A stretch of 64,000 bases of DNA. Source: Zantedeschia hybrid cultivar (Eukaryota; Streptophyta; Magnoliopsida; Alismatales; Araceae). Below, one piece after another: positions 32,380-44,482 of this stretch. Location: contig JARZZO010000013.1 of the NCBI GenBank assembly GCA_030544215.1, positions 50,239,196-50,303,195 on the forward strand. The letters are read 5' to 3'. Both the position numbers and the translations under genes were made by a program. Position 1 is the stretch's first letter. Each line of letters starts with the position of its first letter. The notes below the pieces were generated by a model. It had not been told where the DNA came from. It ran no database searches and was given only the letters and a program-made list of their open reading frames with translations.

Positions 32380-34205
32380 GTATGTGGCCGAAGCCATGCC
32401 GCTCCCGATACAGTTCGCATGGCCAAAGCCACTCCCGGTACGGTTTATACGGACTTAGAGAATACCATGCCGCTTCCCGATCGGGATTATACGGCCGAAG
32501 CCATTCGCGGGACCGAGGTACCTGCGGACTTAGAAGAACCATGCCGCGTCCTGATCCGGAAGTACATGGCCGAAACCATTCGTCGGATCGAAGGACCCGC
32601 GGACTTAGAAGAACCATGCCGCGTCCTGATCCGAAAGTACATGGCCGAAACCATTCGTCGGATCGAAGGACCCGCGGACTTAGAAGAACCATGCCGCGTC
32701 CTGATCCGGAAGTACATGGCCGAAACCATTCATCGGATCGAAGGACCCGCGGACTTAGAAAAACCATGCCGCGTCCTGATCCGGAAGTACATGGCCGAAA
32801 CCATTCGTCGGATCGAAGGACCCGCGGACTTAGAAAAACCATGCCACGTCCTGATCCGGAAGTACGTGGCCGAAACCATTCGTCGGATCGAAGGACCCGC
32901 GGACCATGCCGCGTCCTGATCCGGAAGTACATGGCCGAAACCATTCGTCGGATCGAAGGACCCGCGGACTTAGAAAAACCATGCCGCGTCCTGATCCGGA
33001 AATACGTGGCCGAAACCATTCGTCGGATCGAAGGACCCGCGGACTTAGAAGAACCATGCCGCATCCTGATCCGGAAGTACGTGGCCGAAACCATTCGTCG
33101 GATCGAAGGACCCGCGGACTTAGAAAAACCATGCTGCGTCCTGATCCGGAAGTACATGGCCGAAACCATTCGTCGGATCGAAGGACCCGCGGACTTAGAA
33201 AAACCATGCCGCGTCCTGATCCGGAAGTACATGGCCGAAACCATTCGTCGGATCGAAGGACCCGCGGACTTAGAAGAACCATGCCGCGTCCTGATCCGGA
33301 AGTACATGGCCGAAACCATTCGTCGGATCGAAGGACCCGCGGACTTAGAAGAACCATGCCGCGTCCTGATCCGGAAGTACATGGCCGAAACCATTCATCG
33401 GATCGAAGGACCCGCGGACTTAGAAAAACCATGCCGCGTCCTGATCCGGAAGTACATGGCCGAAACCATTCGTCGGATCGAAGGACCCACGGACTTAGAA
33501 AAACCATGCCACGTCCTGATCCGGAAGTACGTGGCCGAAACCATTCGTCGGATCGAAGGACCCGCGGACCATGCCGCGTCCTGATCCGGAAGTACATGGC
33601 CGAAACCATTCGTCGGATCGAAGGACTCGCGGACTTAGAAAAACCATGCCGCGTCCTGATCCGGAAGTACGTGGCCGAAACCATTCGTCGGATCGAAGGA
33701 CCCGCGGACTTAGAAGAACCATGCCGCATCCTGATCCGGAAGTACGTGGCCGAAACCATTCGTCGGATCGAAGGACCCGCGGACTTAGAAAAACCATGCT
33801 GCGTCCTGATCCGGAAGTACATGGCCGAAACCATTCGTCGGATCGAAGGACCCGCGGACTTAGAAAAACCATGCCGCGTCCTGATCCGGAAGTACGTGGC
33901 CGAAACCATTCGTCGGATCGAAGGACCCGCAGACTTAGAAGAACCATGCCGCGTCCTGATCCGGAAGTACGTGGCCGAAACCATTCGTCGGATCGAAGGA
34001 CCCGCGGACTTAGAAATATACCGTGCCGCTTCCCGAACCGGTACACATGGCCGAAGCCACTCTCGGTTCAAGTTACCTGCGGGCTTAGAAAACCATGCCG
34101 CTTCCCGGTCGGTTCGGGTTACTTGCGGACTTAGAAATATACCGTGCCGCTTCCCGAACCGGTACACATGGCCGAAGCCACTCTCGGTTCAGGTTACCTG
34201 CGGGC
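32380..34205. repeat. 75-bp tandem array inside element D, with 665-bp higher-order duplication
   Basis: Regular units begin ATGCCGCGTCCTGATCCGG at 32541, 32616, 32691 and so on to 33946. There are twenty units; all are 75 bp except the unit steps ending at 32906 and 33571, which are 65 bp. More diverged units flank the array. Marker variants recur 665 bp apart: the short step, GCATCC (33061/33726), ATGCTGCG (33131/33796) and ATTCATCGG (32730/33395). So a nine-unit block was duplicated. Because 75 is divisible by three, several frames stay open by chance; none is a credible gene. Confidence 0.92.
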
Positions 34206-34487
34206 TTATAGTAGTTTATGATTTCCTAAAAAGGAAATTGTTTTTTTATGCCTCTCGGATATATTCCGGGGGATTCATTTACACGTAGTTCCTAAGGTAC
34301 TGCATATTTCAGGTACGAGGGAGAGGTTGGTCCGAAGGGGTTTCCAATTATTAATCCCCTGGTCGGACCTTTCCTTATAAACCCCTCGGTCGTCTTGGAG
34401 GCATGGCATTGGAAGAGACGGGGTCTCTCCGGACGTTGTTGTATTGCCCCGAAAAACCTCCTGGTTCGGCCTCTGTTGAGGTCGTTA
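34206..34487. other. Element D spacer between array and gag
   Basis: Non-coding, no recognisable features. Confidence 0.5.
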
Positions 34488-35225
34488 TTACCGGTATTGC
34501 GGCAGTTGGCCTCCTCTGATGAGGCGATCTATCTCTTTCCGAAGGTGCCGGCATTCGTCAGTCGTATGGCCGATCTCGCAGTGATATTCGCAGTATTTGC
34601 CGGGGTCCCTTCGGCGAAGATCAGTCTTTATACGCTCCGGTCGCCGGATCATGCCCTTCACCTCCATAAGCATTCGGGAAAGGGGAGCAGGTAAGGGTAG
34701 GTACCGCGGTTGTGGGTCCCGTCGCCTCTCCCTATCCCAGTCCTCCCTGCGATAACGCTTTCGGGAGGGCTCTTGATCTTCGGGCCGAGATCGGACCATC
34801 TGGGGGGCAGGCGCCGAGGCTGCTTCGGCTCTGCCTTTACCTCTGGACATCATCAGGGCCTCCCGGTTGATATATTTGTGGGCCCGGGCTACGAGGTCCT
34901 GGAAGGTAGGGGGATGGCGTTTCCCGATGGAGCCGAGGAGCCCTTCGTCCCGGCACCCGCTGATCACGGCCGAGACCGCGATCGAGCTGTCGAGGTTCGG
35001 GATTTGGGCGGCCTCGGTCCGGAACTTGGTGAAGTACTCCTGGAGAGTTTCGGTGGGGCCTTGCCGAATGGCTAACAGGCTGGCGGAGGTTTTGCACTGC
35101 CGGGTGGCATCATAAAACTGGTCGATGAATAACTGGCCCAACTGGACTAAGGAGTGGATGGAGTTGGGGGCCAGTGTCTCGAACCAGGTGAGGGCAGTTT
35201 TCTCAAGGGTGAGGGGGAAAAGTCA
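34488..35225 (-). pseudogene. gag: Element D gag, C-terminal part after a stop
   Basis: After the TGA at 35223-35225 the same frame reads on through ALTWFETLAPNSIHS and QLFIDQFYDATRQCKTSA, the capsid-like domain, to a zinc-knuckle-like KYCEYHCEIGHTTDEC. It ends QLPQYR and stop at 34488. The C-x2-H form of the knuckle is the same type as in elements A/B and is usual for Tat-type Gag. No protease follows. Confidence 0.88.
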
Positions 35226-35972
35226 GCAGCGGACTGCCTCGGCGACCCCTCGGACCAAGAGGTACGCGTTGAATCTCTGGAAATGACAGACCGGATCTGT
35301 CATTCCGTCGTAGAGAGGGCCCTTCGGCAGCTTGAAATTGGGAGGCACCTCGGTAGCCAGGAGATCCGCCGTGAACGGGGTCTGCTCCAGGATGTTGCTG
35401 GCAAGAGGTGCACCGTATGGCCGGGACACCATCTGCTGCATTTCCTCGCGCATTGCCGTCAGCCGCCGGTCCAGGTCCGGGGCGGTCGAGGTAGCGACTG
35501 ATTGTCCTCCAGTCCGGTCCGGACGGAATTCCGACGAAGCATAGCCTTGCTCCGTCAGGCGGTCAGCGCGAGGAGCTCGGGCAGGCAGTGCTGAGGGCTC
35601 GCTACGTGTCGTAGCGGTTTCGGCAGGGGAAACCGGCGCAGGAGTTGGCCGAAACCTCGCATCTTGGACCGGACAGGGTGGAGGGAGTGGTACCTGTTGA
35701 GGAAGCTGGCCCAGCAGTCCCATGCACTGGGCGATGGCGGATACCATCTCCTGAAGAGGCGCTAGGGAGGTGACGGTTGCGGCCAGCGTAGCCACTTGCT
35801 GTTGGAGCAGTCCCACCCGGTCGTCTCCCGCGGCGTGCGACTCTGGTATGACTGGCAGAGTCGCGCCTGGCGGGGCGGACGGGGCGCCTTCAGAGTGTTG
35901 TAACTGCGCGGAGGCTTCCCGCGTCTCTGCTTCGCTTTGTCCGGATCGCCGGGTGACAGGTCGTTGAGACAT
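35226..35972 (-). pseudogene. gag: Element D gag, N-terminal part
   Basis: The ATG at 35970-35972 is 15 bp from the PBS and begins MSQRPVTRRSGQ. It has a possible short coiled stretch (DDRVGLLQQQVATLAATV), a proline/alanine-rich linker, then PPNFKLPKGPLYDGMTDPVC, the start of the Retrotrans_gag domain. It ends at a TGA where the family reads an amino acid, probably CGA to TGA. Apart from this stop the whole gag is open, consistent with a young element or one served in trans. Confidence 0.88.
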
Positions 35973-35987
35973 GACTTGTTTGTTTGT

Positions 35988-36005
35988 TTCCCACAGACGG
36001 CGCCA
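35988..36005 (-). other. Element D primer-binding site
   Basis: The minus strand reads TGGCGCCGTCTGTGGGAA, two bases after the LTR end ACATCA. This form is common in plant Tat-like and TR-GAG elements. Confidence 0.8.
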
Positions 36006-36007
36006 CG

Positions 36008-36883
36008 TGATGTAGCCGAAGCTATCACGACCGGATTCCGAGGCTGGAATCCGAAGTTATGGATCCGGAGCTGAGTCGGATCGGTGCAAGAGGCCCGACG
36101 GGGATCCGGAAGGCGATGGAGGCAGAGACGAAGCCGAAGGTTCGAGGCCGAGGGTGGCTCGGTCAGATGTCGGCTTGTCTTCGGAAGGCGGGGCCGAGGC
36201 TCCTTCGGTCGGGGACAGCCGGCGCACGGCGTCGAGACCGGTGGGAGAAGTCCGAGGTCGGCGGCCGATACCGACTCGGGGAGGTCGGCGACGATTCGAA
36301 CCGAGCCCCTGCAGGAGGGAAAGAAGAAGATAACCGGTCAACAGGAGTCCCGGGGTTCGGCCTTCGGGAACTCCCTCCGACGGTCAAGTTAGCTTCTGAA
36401 GAAGATTCGATTCAGAAGGCAAAGAGTAGCTTTAATGCTTTTTGGACTATAGTCCTTGAGGGTCTCGGAGGCATCAGAGTGCATACCTTTGGCAATAAAT
36501 AGCGGTGTATTTATAGCAGAGGATAGATGATGGTTAACGGTGACAGCCGATATAGGACTATGTTCGGGCTTACTGGTAAACCGCCATAGTGCCTAGTCCT
36601 CCACTGGAGTGGGCCGGACTCGGCTATCGGGCCGAAGGGGGTTGGGCCGCTGATGGGCCGAAGCCTGCTGGGCCTGGGGCTGCCGGGCTGCTCCCGGGCC
36701 GTAGGCTGATGGGCCGCTGACGGGCCGAAGCCTGTTGGGCCGGGAGCAACGGCGCCGCTTACGGGTCGAGGGCTGTTGGGCCGCTGATGGGCCGAAGGCT
36801 CCCTGAGGGCCTTGCACTGCTGCTGTTGGGCTGAACTGGGTTTGGGCTTGTTTTAATGGGCCGAATCGGATTCTGCCTCATCA
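36008..36883 (-). repeat. Element D 5' LTR
   Basis: 876 bp, same ends as the 3' LTR, followed by the target duplication TCCTC at 36884-36888. Confidence 0.93.
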
Positions 36884-36888
36884 TCCTC

Positions 36889-38013
36889 CTTGATTATGTA
36901 AGCTGCAGTGTCATGCTTGATTTGTCTTGATCTTTTTGCCAAAACCGGGCCATGGAAGCGGGTGACGAGAGAAATGTATCCGATAGAGTTGAGATTATTA
37001 TAAGTAGTTAAGCATTCAGCTTAGTGATTAGAAACACTTGACCATATTTAAACTTAAAGATGCAAAGGAGGGTCAGCCCTGCAAAGATTTCCTTTTTCAT
37101 TTTGTCCTTTTTCCGATGCAGGACTGACTATTCTAACACGCCTTCTCACATGTTAAAGTTATTGGGCCATCCAACCCAAAACCTTAAGACAATGAATAGA
37201 GTGGACACCATCTATTAAACATTTTTTAATTTTGTCCTTTTTCCGATGTAGGACTATTCTAACACCCCTGTCTAGTCCGGCTATTCCCTTTTAAACCCGC
37301 ACCAGTTGGGGCGCATATGCTTTTAAGTTTAGTGTCCTTCACAATATGTATGCAATATATACTCATGAAAATCTTTTAATTAAGAATTTGAATCACATTC
37401 TTGGATGAAGAACTAGCTCCACCATTTAGTTTTACAGCAAGTCAATCATCTCAGTCTTAGAGGTCAACTTCCCATATTGATCATATGCCTTCATCTCCTG
37501 GCACATGCCTATAGTCTTTGCGAGTGCCAAAAGGACTAAGCCTGCATGAAGAAAGGGATGGCAGTTTATGCTAAAGATGGGTTATCAAGTAGGAAAGGGG
37601 CCTGAAACCTATTTACAAAGAAGAGTTTTGAGTGTGCCGGAAAATACTATACCTTGCCAATAGCTTCATCTACCGCACCACCCGCTTCCTCAGCTCCTTT
37701 GTCACTATTTATATGAGGACAAGCTAGTCAACCTCATCTTGCATCCCTGGCAAGTGTTGTCACCTAGATTTGCGGCCAGAAGTCTCAGAAGGCAGAATAT
37801 CCGTCAAGGTAGAGGTGGCTGCAGGGGGGCGTTCCCGTTCGTGGGCCTACTCAGCGACAAGCCCAGAAGTTACCTTAGGCCCAGGGCCGCGGTTCCTTTT
37901 AGTGGATTGGGCCTCAACCGGCCCTGATTCAAGATTTGCTGCCAGAACGTCCGCACTGGAAAGCGATCTCCCCAATTTCGAACGTCGGATCCCTCCCATG
38001 CGATGAGGCCGGA
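36889..38013. other. Intergenic, transposon debris
   Basis: TTTGTCCTTTTTCCGATG followed by CAGGACT or TAGGACT occurs at about 37093 and 37236, each followed by ATTCTAACAC. This resembles a decayed, partly duplicated LTR. 37740-38010 on the minus strand could be the linker downstream of the LINE ORF1 remnant. No intact gene. Confidence 0.4.
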
Positions 38014-38470
38014 CTAGAGTGGCTTCATGAATGCTTCATGGCCAAGCTTACGAGAAATGGAACATAGACAAGGAACTCTCTGACAATTAATCTTTTGCCG
38101 GAAACCATCTTCATCAATTCCGACCCAAATCCTATCGACTTTTTCTTTGGTAATATCTAGTTCAACATAAACTAAAGCTTCAACAGTTTGGGTCCATGCT
38201 AGAGTGGCTCCATGAATGCATGCATAGAATCCTCCCAATATCGATAGCAATAGATTTAAGAAAATCGGGAATGATAAAAATTCCTAGCAAGGCCAGGGAA
38301 CCCAGTCCATACTGGTATTAAGGGAGGGTCCAAGATGAAGTCGAAATTACGCGTCCATCGAAAGAAAGAACCTGCAGCAAAGATTGCCTTTGATGTATAG
38401 GCTCTTGCACATGAACACCTTCAGGAAATCCTCCTCAGAACCAAGCAGCAAACGCCTTGGGTTCAAAACG
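38014..38470 (-). pseudogene. LINE ORF1 remnant (DUF4283-type)
   Basis: Read right to left: NPRRLLLGSEEDFLKVFMCK, FRLHLGPSLNTSMDWVPWPC, then LSILGGFYACIHGAT, ALVYVELDITKEKVDRIWV and VPCLCSISRKLGHEA. These match in order the plant LINE ORF1 pattern (EEDYL, PVWVRLPGLP, IG..L, ARVCVEIDL, the K.GH knuckle). Stops at about 38352 and in the WVPWPC region, with loss of the knuckle cysteines, show decay. Confidence 0.6.
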
Positions 38471-39589
38471 CTAACCACAAAATCTTTAACTAAGCATAAC
38501 TGCAGAGAACGGCAAGATTTAGACTCTAGGATGGAGCACCACCCTTAGGAGCACTTCGCAATGATGGTGTGCTCAAGAGGCTTCGCAGACAAGAGGACCT
38601 CCGACGTCCTCGCGAAGAACACGGCCAGTTCCCCAAGATCTGCGTATATATGCAGGGGCCTTCACACCGATGGAGACTGGAAGCGATAGCCTGGATGATG
38701 CCTGAAGAATCTGCGTGATAATCTTTTTAGCCGGTAGCCGGCCACTTGATTGTTAGCTTATAAGTCAATTACCAGATTTTTTTTTTAAAAATCAATCTGT
38801 ATAATAAATAAGGTAGCATATACAAATTTTTAATGACTGATTATATCTCCCTATTACATATGCCTAGGACTGCAATCGAATCAATACATTCAATGAACAA
38901 CTTGTGATAAGACTCGGTAATAGTTCAACTCGGCTCATTTATTAAGTTAAATAAATTAATTTGAATACAAAGTTAAATTTAGTTCATTAAACCAGTCAAG
39001 CTTGAACATAAAAGAACTTGCATGACTCGATTATATTTATAAACAAGCTTGTTTAAGTATTAGGTAAGAACGCATGTCAGTACTTGTTAAGAGTTCGTTT
39101 ATATACTAGCTAAGAGCTCATTTAAGTACTCATTAAGATCACTTTGAAGTATTCGTTATTTTTTATTATTATTCATAAGTAATCCGAGTTAACGAAATAT
39201 TTAGTGTCTTATAGAGTTTTCTACCAAATAATTAGGAGTGCAAACAGATTGGTTCGCACCATGCATAGTTTATCTTGAATTTATATACTTTAAATTTTTT
39301 TAAAAATTAGACTAGATCTATCATAGACTCATTGAACTCATGAGATATTTGATACTCAGACTTTGAGCTCGTCCAATATTTAAACGAGCCAAGCCATAAC
39401 AACCATCATACATACTAAATTGGCGTGAGCTCGAACTTAGATTAAAATTAACTAAGCTAAGCTCCAACAGAGTAAAACATAGCTCGAGTCAACAAGTTTG
39501 CACCTCCAAAGTTAATTCAACTCAGCCTAATAAAGTAGAGGAGACAAAGCAAATGTATACGAAAAATTACATGAGTAAAGGAATTTGAA
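38471..39589. other. Intergenic, no gene seen
   Basis: AT-rich. 38880-39520 contains repeated words around AAGCTTGTTTAAG and GAGCTCG, typical of decayed repeat DNA. Nothing codes. Confidence 0.4.
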
Positions 39590-40620
39590 CGTCAAGAATT
39601 TATTGAAAAGAGGTCACTTCTAGGATCAAAATTACTTACGCTCAGACAAAAAATTTCTTCAACTACTGTCCATCCCTTCACTGTAATATCATCAACACTC
39701 ACAATGCTTATTTGATCTTTGAACTTTGTGTTCATAAACCTCATTTCCTAAAAAATGTTAGTAAGAAAGGCGTAAGCCTTGCAACTCAATTTGTATCCAA
39801 ACTCTAACGCATGGCATATATATACTATAATGTAATGTAATGTAAAACACACATGTTATAACATCAAAGTAAAAAACGTAATAAACAAAAGTCACAAAAA
39901 GTTCTGCGACTTAAATATGTTAAGACTTTAAATAAAATTTCAATCCCATATCTAGCTTGTTAACAGAAACACATATATGAGTAAATTTCAAAGTACACCA
40001 TGTATGCCGGGATTTTATAAACGTTATGAGTTAGTATGAGCATCTCCATAATTTACAAGTGGTCTCTACTCTAGGAGATTCTCATGATAAACCAACATAA
40101 TTCACTTGCCAAGTACTAAAGTTTACATTTCATGGAGTAGCAATCCATGTCATAGTAACACCTTTTACTTTAGATCTTATATAATTATAGCTATATTTTC
40201 ACTTTTAAAGATAAAAATGTATCCAAACCATGATAGAAGTGATCATACATTTAAAAATATATCCATATACTGTGATAATGATGGGAAGAACATTAGTTAC
40301 TGCATAGACCTGGAGAATTATTAAACCCCACCTTACATTAAAGTGAGACCGAAAGATCACTCATGATTAGCCAAAGTTCTTTTCTGGATTTTCTTCCACT
40401 ATCCAATCATCATAGAAGCTTAAAACTCATAAAATTCATAATAATCAAATAATTTAGAAATGTAATTATCTAGTATCAATCATTCCCAGGTTTATCGTAC
40501 CTTTAGTTTAAGATTTTAATGATCACTCACTAGCTCAGATTTTAATGATCACTCAAGTAGGAGAGGCATTTCCTCGAACACTTGTGGAAGGTGTGTGCTT
40601 GTTGTTTCTGCTTGCATGGT
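39590..40620 (-). pseudogene. Exon-like module, copy 1
   Basis: A 108-bp open block (39640-39747) on the minus strand is framed by TTTTTTAG before and GTAAGT after. It encodes 36 residues containing EMRFMNTKFKDQIS and DDITVKGWTVVEEIF. I do not recognise the family. The surrounding 1 kb recurs at 41810-43270 and partly at 49905-50450, where the exon has stops. So this is the best-preserved relic of a small duplicated gene; no other exon is identified. Confidence 0.45.
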
Positions 40621-40744
40621 GACCGTACGTCGTCATAAGAATGCAACCAGGTTGGATTCAGTATAGATCTAAAGTAGGTATCTGTGACCATATCTGTTCA
40701 GTTATCAATTTAAAAATACTATTTATTACCTGCCCTATAAATTG

Positions 40745-41050
40745 ATGAGTAACATTTGAGTTGCTGCTCCGCATGGAGTGGGAGTGCAGCTACTTTTATT
40801 TTATTTTATTTTTGAAATTTTTTATGATGGGCCCATCATATTTTACGCGGCCATCTAATCCGATCTCCGATCAGGCAACTCATTGGGCTCGATTTTCTAT
40901 TTTTCAGATTTTTTTGAAATGTTAAATCTAATATCAGCTCATACAAGAAATGTAGAACGTGATGGAGTCAACCTAAAACAATTTAAAAATTAAAAAAACT
41001 TACTACTGTTGCAGCCGTCCGATCGGAGCCCAGGACAGCAAGTGTTACCC
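40745..41050. mobile_element. MITE family 1 copy
   Basis: Begins GAGTAACATTTGAGTTGCTG and ends CAGCAAGTGTTACCC, with the core ATCTCCGATCAGGCAACTC. Non-coding. Confidence 0.7.
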
Positions 41051-41809
41051 ATAAATTAATAGTTGGTCGGATAATTGAATCCTTAATCGGTGTACCATGT
41101 GTCTTCTGTCACAAAGGAGTATATTTGCTATCTTATCTACCTACACGTGTCGGTTACAATGGAGGACAAGCTGTTTCTTTCTAGCGCACCTTCCGGTTAT
41201 CTCTTTTGTGGCGCATCGTAGAGAAAATATTTTTTGAATTTTATTTATCTACGACAAAGGTGAAAATTAAAACTTGAATAATATTTTTAAGTATCTAAAA
41301 TATTTTCCCACTACTATTTTTATGGGTTTATGAAACACATGTGAAACCTAGCTGTGAAAATAAAAGAAGGAAAAATTTAAAAATTATTTTACAGATTATA
41401 AACAATAAGTCATTGGGTGCAAGTAGGATTATAAATGGATTTGGGACAAAAATAAGCAGGTGTTCCTATTTTCATTTTATATATAAAATATTAAAAATTA
41501 AAAACATATGCTTCCATGCCTAGGTCCATTTGTTTTTTAAAGTAAAAATAAAAACAAAAATGGACACTAGGAGAAAATAGCGTGAGGTGTAAATTAACAA
41601 ACGGCGCCTTGGTATTATAACCGAGGAAAGTAAGAGATAAGACCGGACCTGAAAAGTAAGAAAAAAGACACCAGTCCTCATATAAAAGTAGCATTTTATA
41701 TTAACCAAATTAAGCACTTCTGGTCTACCCATCTAAGTTGAGATGCACTTAAATGTACTATCATGTACAAATATACATTACATGGACAATGGAAACAGCA
41801 GGAAAAGCC
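41051..41809. other. Intergenic, no gene seen
   Basis: AT-rich; short open frames on both strands have no recognisable content. Confidence 0.4.
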
Positions 41810-43270
41810 ACTTAGTTTATTGAAAGGGATAACATCCAGGATCTAGATTATTGCACACAATCGAGAGAAATTTTCTTCAATCACTATTCATTCCTTTACT
41901 GATAACGTCGGTCCTCGACACACGATTCCTATTTGAACTGTATGTTCATAAACTTCAATATTTCCTGAAAAATGTTAGCAAGAAAGAAGTAAGCCTTACA
42001 ACTCAATTGGCATCTAAACTCTAGCTAACGCATGCATAATATATAAGATAATGTAAAACGTACGCGAAGGAAGCTGATGGTCAAATTTTAACAGGTTCAC
42101 ATCCATATAATATAAAAGCAAAAAGTGTAATAAACATAAACGGAATATCAAAATATACCGTGTATGGTGGGATTTTGTGAACTTATGAGCATATTCATAT
42201 CACAAGATCTAGCAGATTCTCATAGGCAAATAAGCTCACTTGCCTTGTGCAAAAGTTTATATTATATGTACGACGCAAAATTAAAGATATTAAAATACTG
42301 TAAAATTATCAAAGACAGAAATGTACACGAACTCTGACTTAAGAGGTCGTACACGTAGAAATTAATATATCCATGTAGCTGGCTAGCTAGACAATGATGA
42401 GATGAACATTAATAGTCACTTAGAACTTGAGAACCGTTAAATTAACCACACTTCAATTAGACTTAAGTGAAACCCAAACAAGCCTGGAACCAAAAGATGA
42501 CTCATCCAATGAGCATATATAATTATATCGAGTAGTGCTAAAATCTCCGTAAGATGTCGTTGTCTTGTAATTACACATTTTAAAAACTTTTCATGATTTA
42601 ACTACGGCATAAACAATTTGTAAAGCCATTAGCATGGTTTTCACAACATAATTTATCAGAATTCCAATAAATGCCCAAAAATGTGACCATCCGTTGATAA
42701 AATTTGGAAGTCATATTTTTAACATTTTTAGTGGTATTATTAATTAATTAAATTTGTAGATTCCTTTTGCAAATTTTGCTTGGTTCAATGTTTAAAGAGA
42801 TGACATGATGTCTAGACGATAAATTTTAGACAAAGAATCTTAATAACAGAAAGGCTGGAAATGCATGTACACGTGATCAATGCTTTGAAAATAGTCTATT
42901 ATAAATTTCTCAGCACTTTATCGAAGGGGGAAAATCATATTTTTCATAAAATATATAAACAATTTCATGTTTGTGAAACAACTATACATTTACAATATAA
43001 AACATAACAAATCTGTAAATTTGTAAAAACTTTTTGGCGTACCTGAACGATATAAATATCATGTATTCACTCACATTACCAAGGTTAGTACCAGCTCGTT
43101 TTCAAGTTATTCCATCATATGTCCAATCATCATGTAAGTTCAAAACTTGTAAAATGCATATTAATCAAATAACTTAAAAAATGTGATCATCGGATATCAA
43201 TCGGTTACTAGGTTTCACATGCTTCGCTTCAGATTTTAATGATCACTAGCTAGCTTGATAACACTCTGCA
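41810..43270 (-). pseudogene. Exon-like module, copy 2 (decayed)
   Basis: Matches copy 1 from the exon (about 41860-41970, acceptor TTTTTCAG) through the downstream block near 43090-43250 (ATTAATCAAATAACTTA, GATTTTAATGATCACT). The exon has in-frame stops and the GTAAGT donor is lost. It lies 1.2-2.7 kb beyond the 3' end of TMEM45-like gene 2. Confidence 0.5.
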
Positions 43271-43339
43271 TGTACATCTATATTATTCCTGTGTATACGT
43301 ATTCATGTTAGGTATGATTGTGAGAAAGGAGAACACTCA

Positions 43340-43432
43340 GTGCACACCCGCGCGTGGGAATGTGCAAACACACCACGCTGATAGACACGTGTGTGTGTGT
43401 GGACACGCACACCCTCATGCGCGGGTGTGCAC
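43340..43432. repeat. Perfect 14-bp inverted repeat around a GT/CA-rich centre
   Basis: Arms GTGCACACCCGCGC and GCGCGGGTGTGCAC; with extension 16 of 17 match. It could fold to a stable hairpin or be a tiny decayed MITE. Confidence 0.7.
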
Positions 43433-43587
43433 CAAGCCGCACTCTATGAGAAAAGGAGATAATCTATCATATTAGCAGGTTAGAAGCTCAAAAAAAAACT
43501 CGCTGTTTGTACGTATTCCTAGTTCACCCATTAGTTAGGAGACGTACCGTACAGCCCAGGCAAACCTAACCTGCTAAAATAATTTCA

Positions 43588-43663
43588 CGTCACATGAAAA
43601 ATATTTACACCACCTGCACACATGCAAACCAAACATTCTAAAATTATTGTGCACATTTCACGT

Positions 43664-43701
<38 letters not shown>

Positions 43702-43790
43702 GCACACGCACACGCACGCACGCGCACACACATGCCACCTGTACACATGCAAACCAAAGCTTCTAAAATAGTTTTGCACATTTCACATGA
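43588..43790. repeat. (CT)n(CA)n microsatellite inside a short tandem duplication
   Basis: CT then CA/CG repeats at about 43664-43729. The flanks repeat CACCTGCACACATGCAAACC and CACCTGTACACATGCAAACC, each followed by TTCTAAAAT. Confidence 0.8.
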
Positions 43791-44482
43791 AAACTTAGTA
43801 AAATAGCTAGCTACACACTTGAAGCAAGTATAAGGGTGAGTGCTTGACTCTTCCAGCCAGTACTTGCGACGCAGTGTATACTTCGTTTTCGTGCCAACTC
43901 TAATTAGGGTGCAATTGGATTAGAGACAAAAATGAAAATCCTAGTTTCGCTTTGATTTTTCATAAGAATTGATGGAAGTAGAAACCAAAAAAAACAAAAA
44001 AAATGTTGATTTGAAATTGGAAACAAACATAAATGAAAGTTTTCGATTTCATCATCACCGTAATAGTTACTATTTTGATTTTATTTCAAATCTCCAATAT
44101 CATTTCTAACTCATACTCGAATAATTTTAAAGTTCTCCTTATAAACCAAAGTTCTAACGTGGAGATCATACATTAATTCATGTCCCCTAAAACAAAATAG
44201 ATGAACTTTATCCAACCCTTTTGAACCCGCACTTCGAACTGTTAAATGAAGAGAAAATATCATCTAATGCGGAAAAATCCGCTTTCTTTTTTGACTTGTA
44301 TAGCTATCAAAGATCCTATTTCCATTTCTTATAACTTAGTGGATGCATCTTATCTTATCAGGTCCCCAGCTATTTTAAAAGGGAATTGAAAATTGAATTA
44401 GTGTCAACTGTAAATAAAAGTTGTAATTATCAAAGATTTTTACCGAGATAAAAATAAGGACATTAAGAAAGCATCAGAGATC
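43791..44482. other. Downstream flank of TMEM45-like gene 2, no gene seen
   Basis: AT-rich, no coding signal. Confidence 0.5.

Larger units (their letters stand above)
31223..36883 (-). mobile_element. Element D: complete TR-GAG non-autonomous LTR retrotransposon
   Basis: Two 876-bp LTRs (31223-32098 and 36008-36883) begin TGATG and end CATCA. The flanks carry a perfect 5-bp target duplication TCCTC (31218-31222 and 36884-36888). The PBS, gag, a 75-bp tandem array and a polypurine tract are in the right order for a minus-strand element. There is no protease, RT or integrase. This matches the described class of TR-GAG elements, which depend on a relative for replication. By eye the LTRs differ at about 23 of 876 sites, mostly transitions. 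Confidence 0.93.

Noticed and set aside
32291..34288. Several open frames of 180-460 codons on both strands
   Set aside because: They are by-products of the 75-bp tandem repeat, whose length is a multiple of three; all are repetitive, arginine-rich and without a domain.
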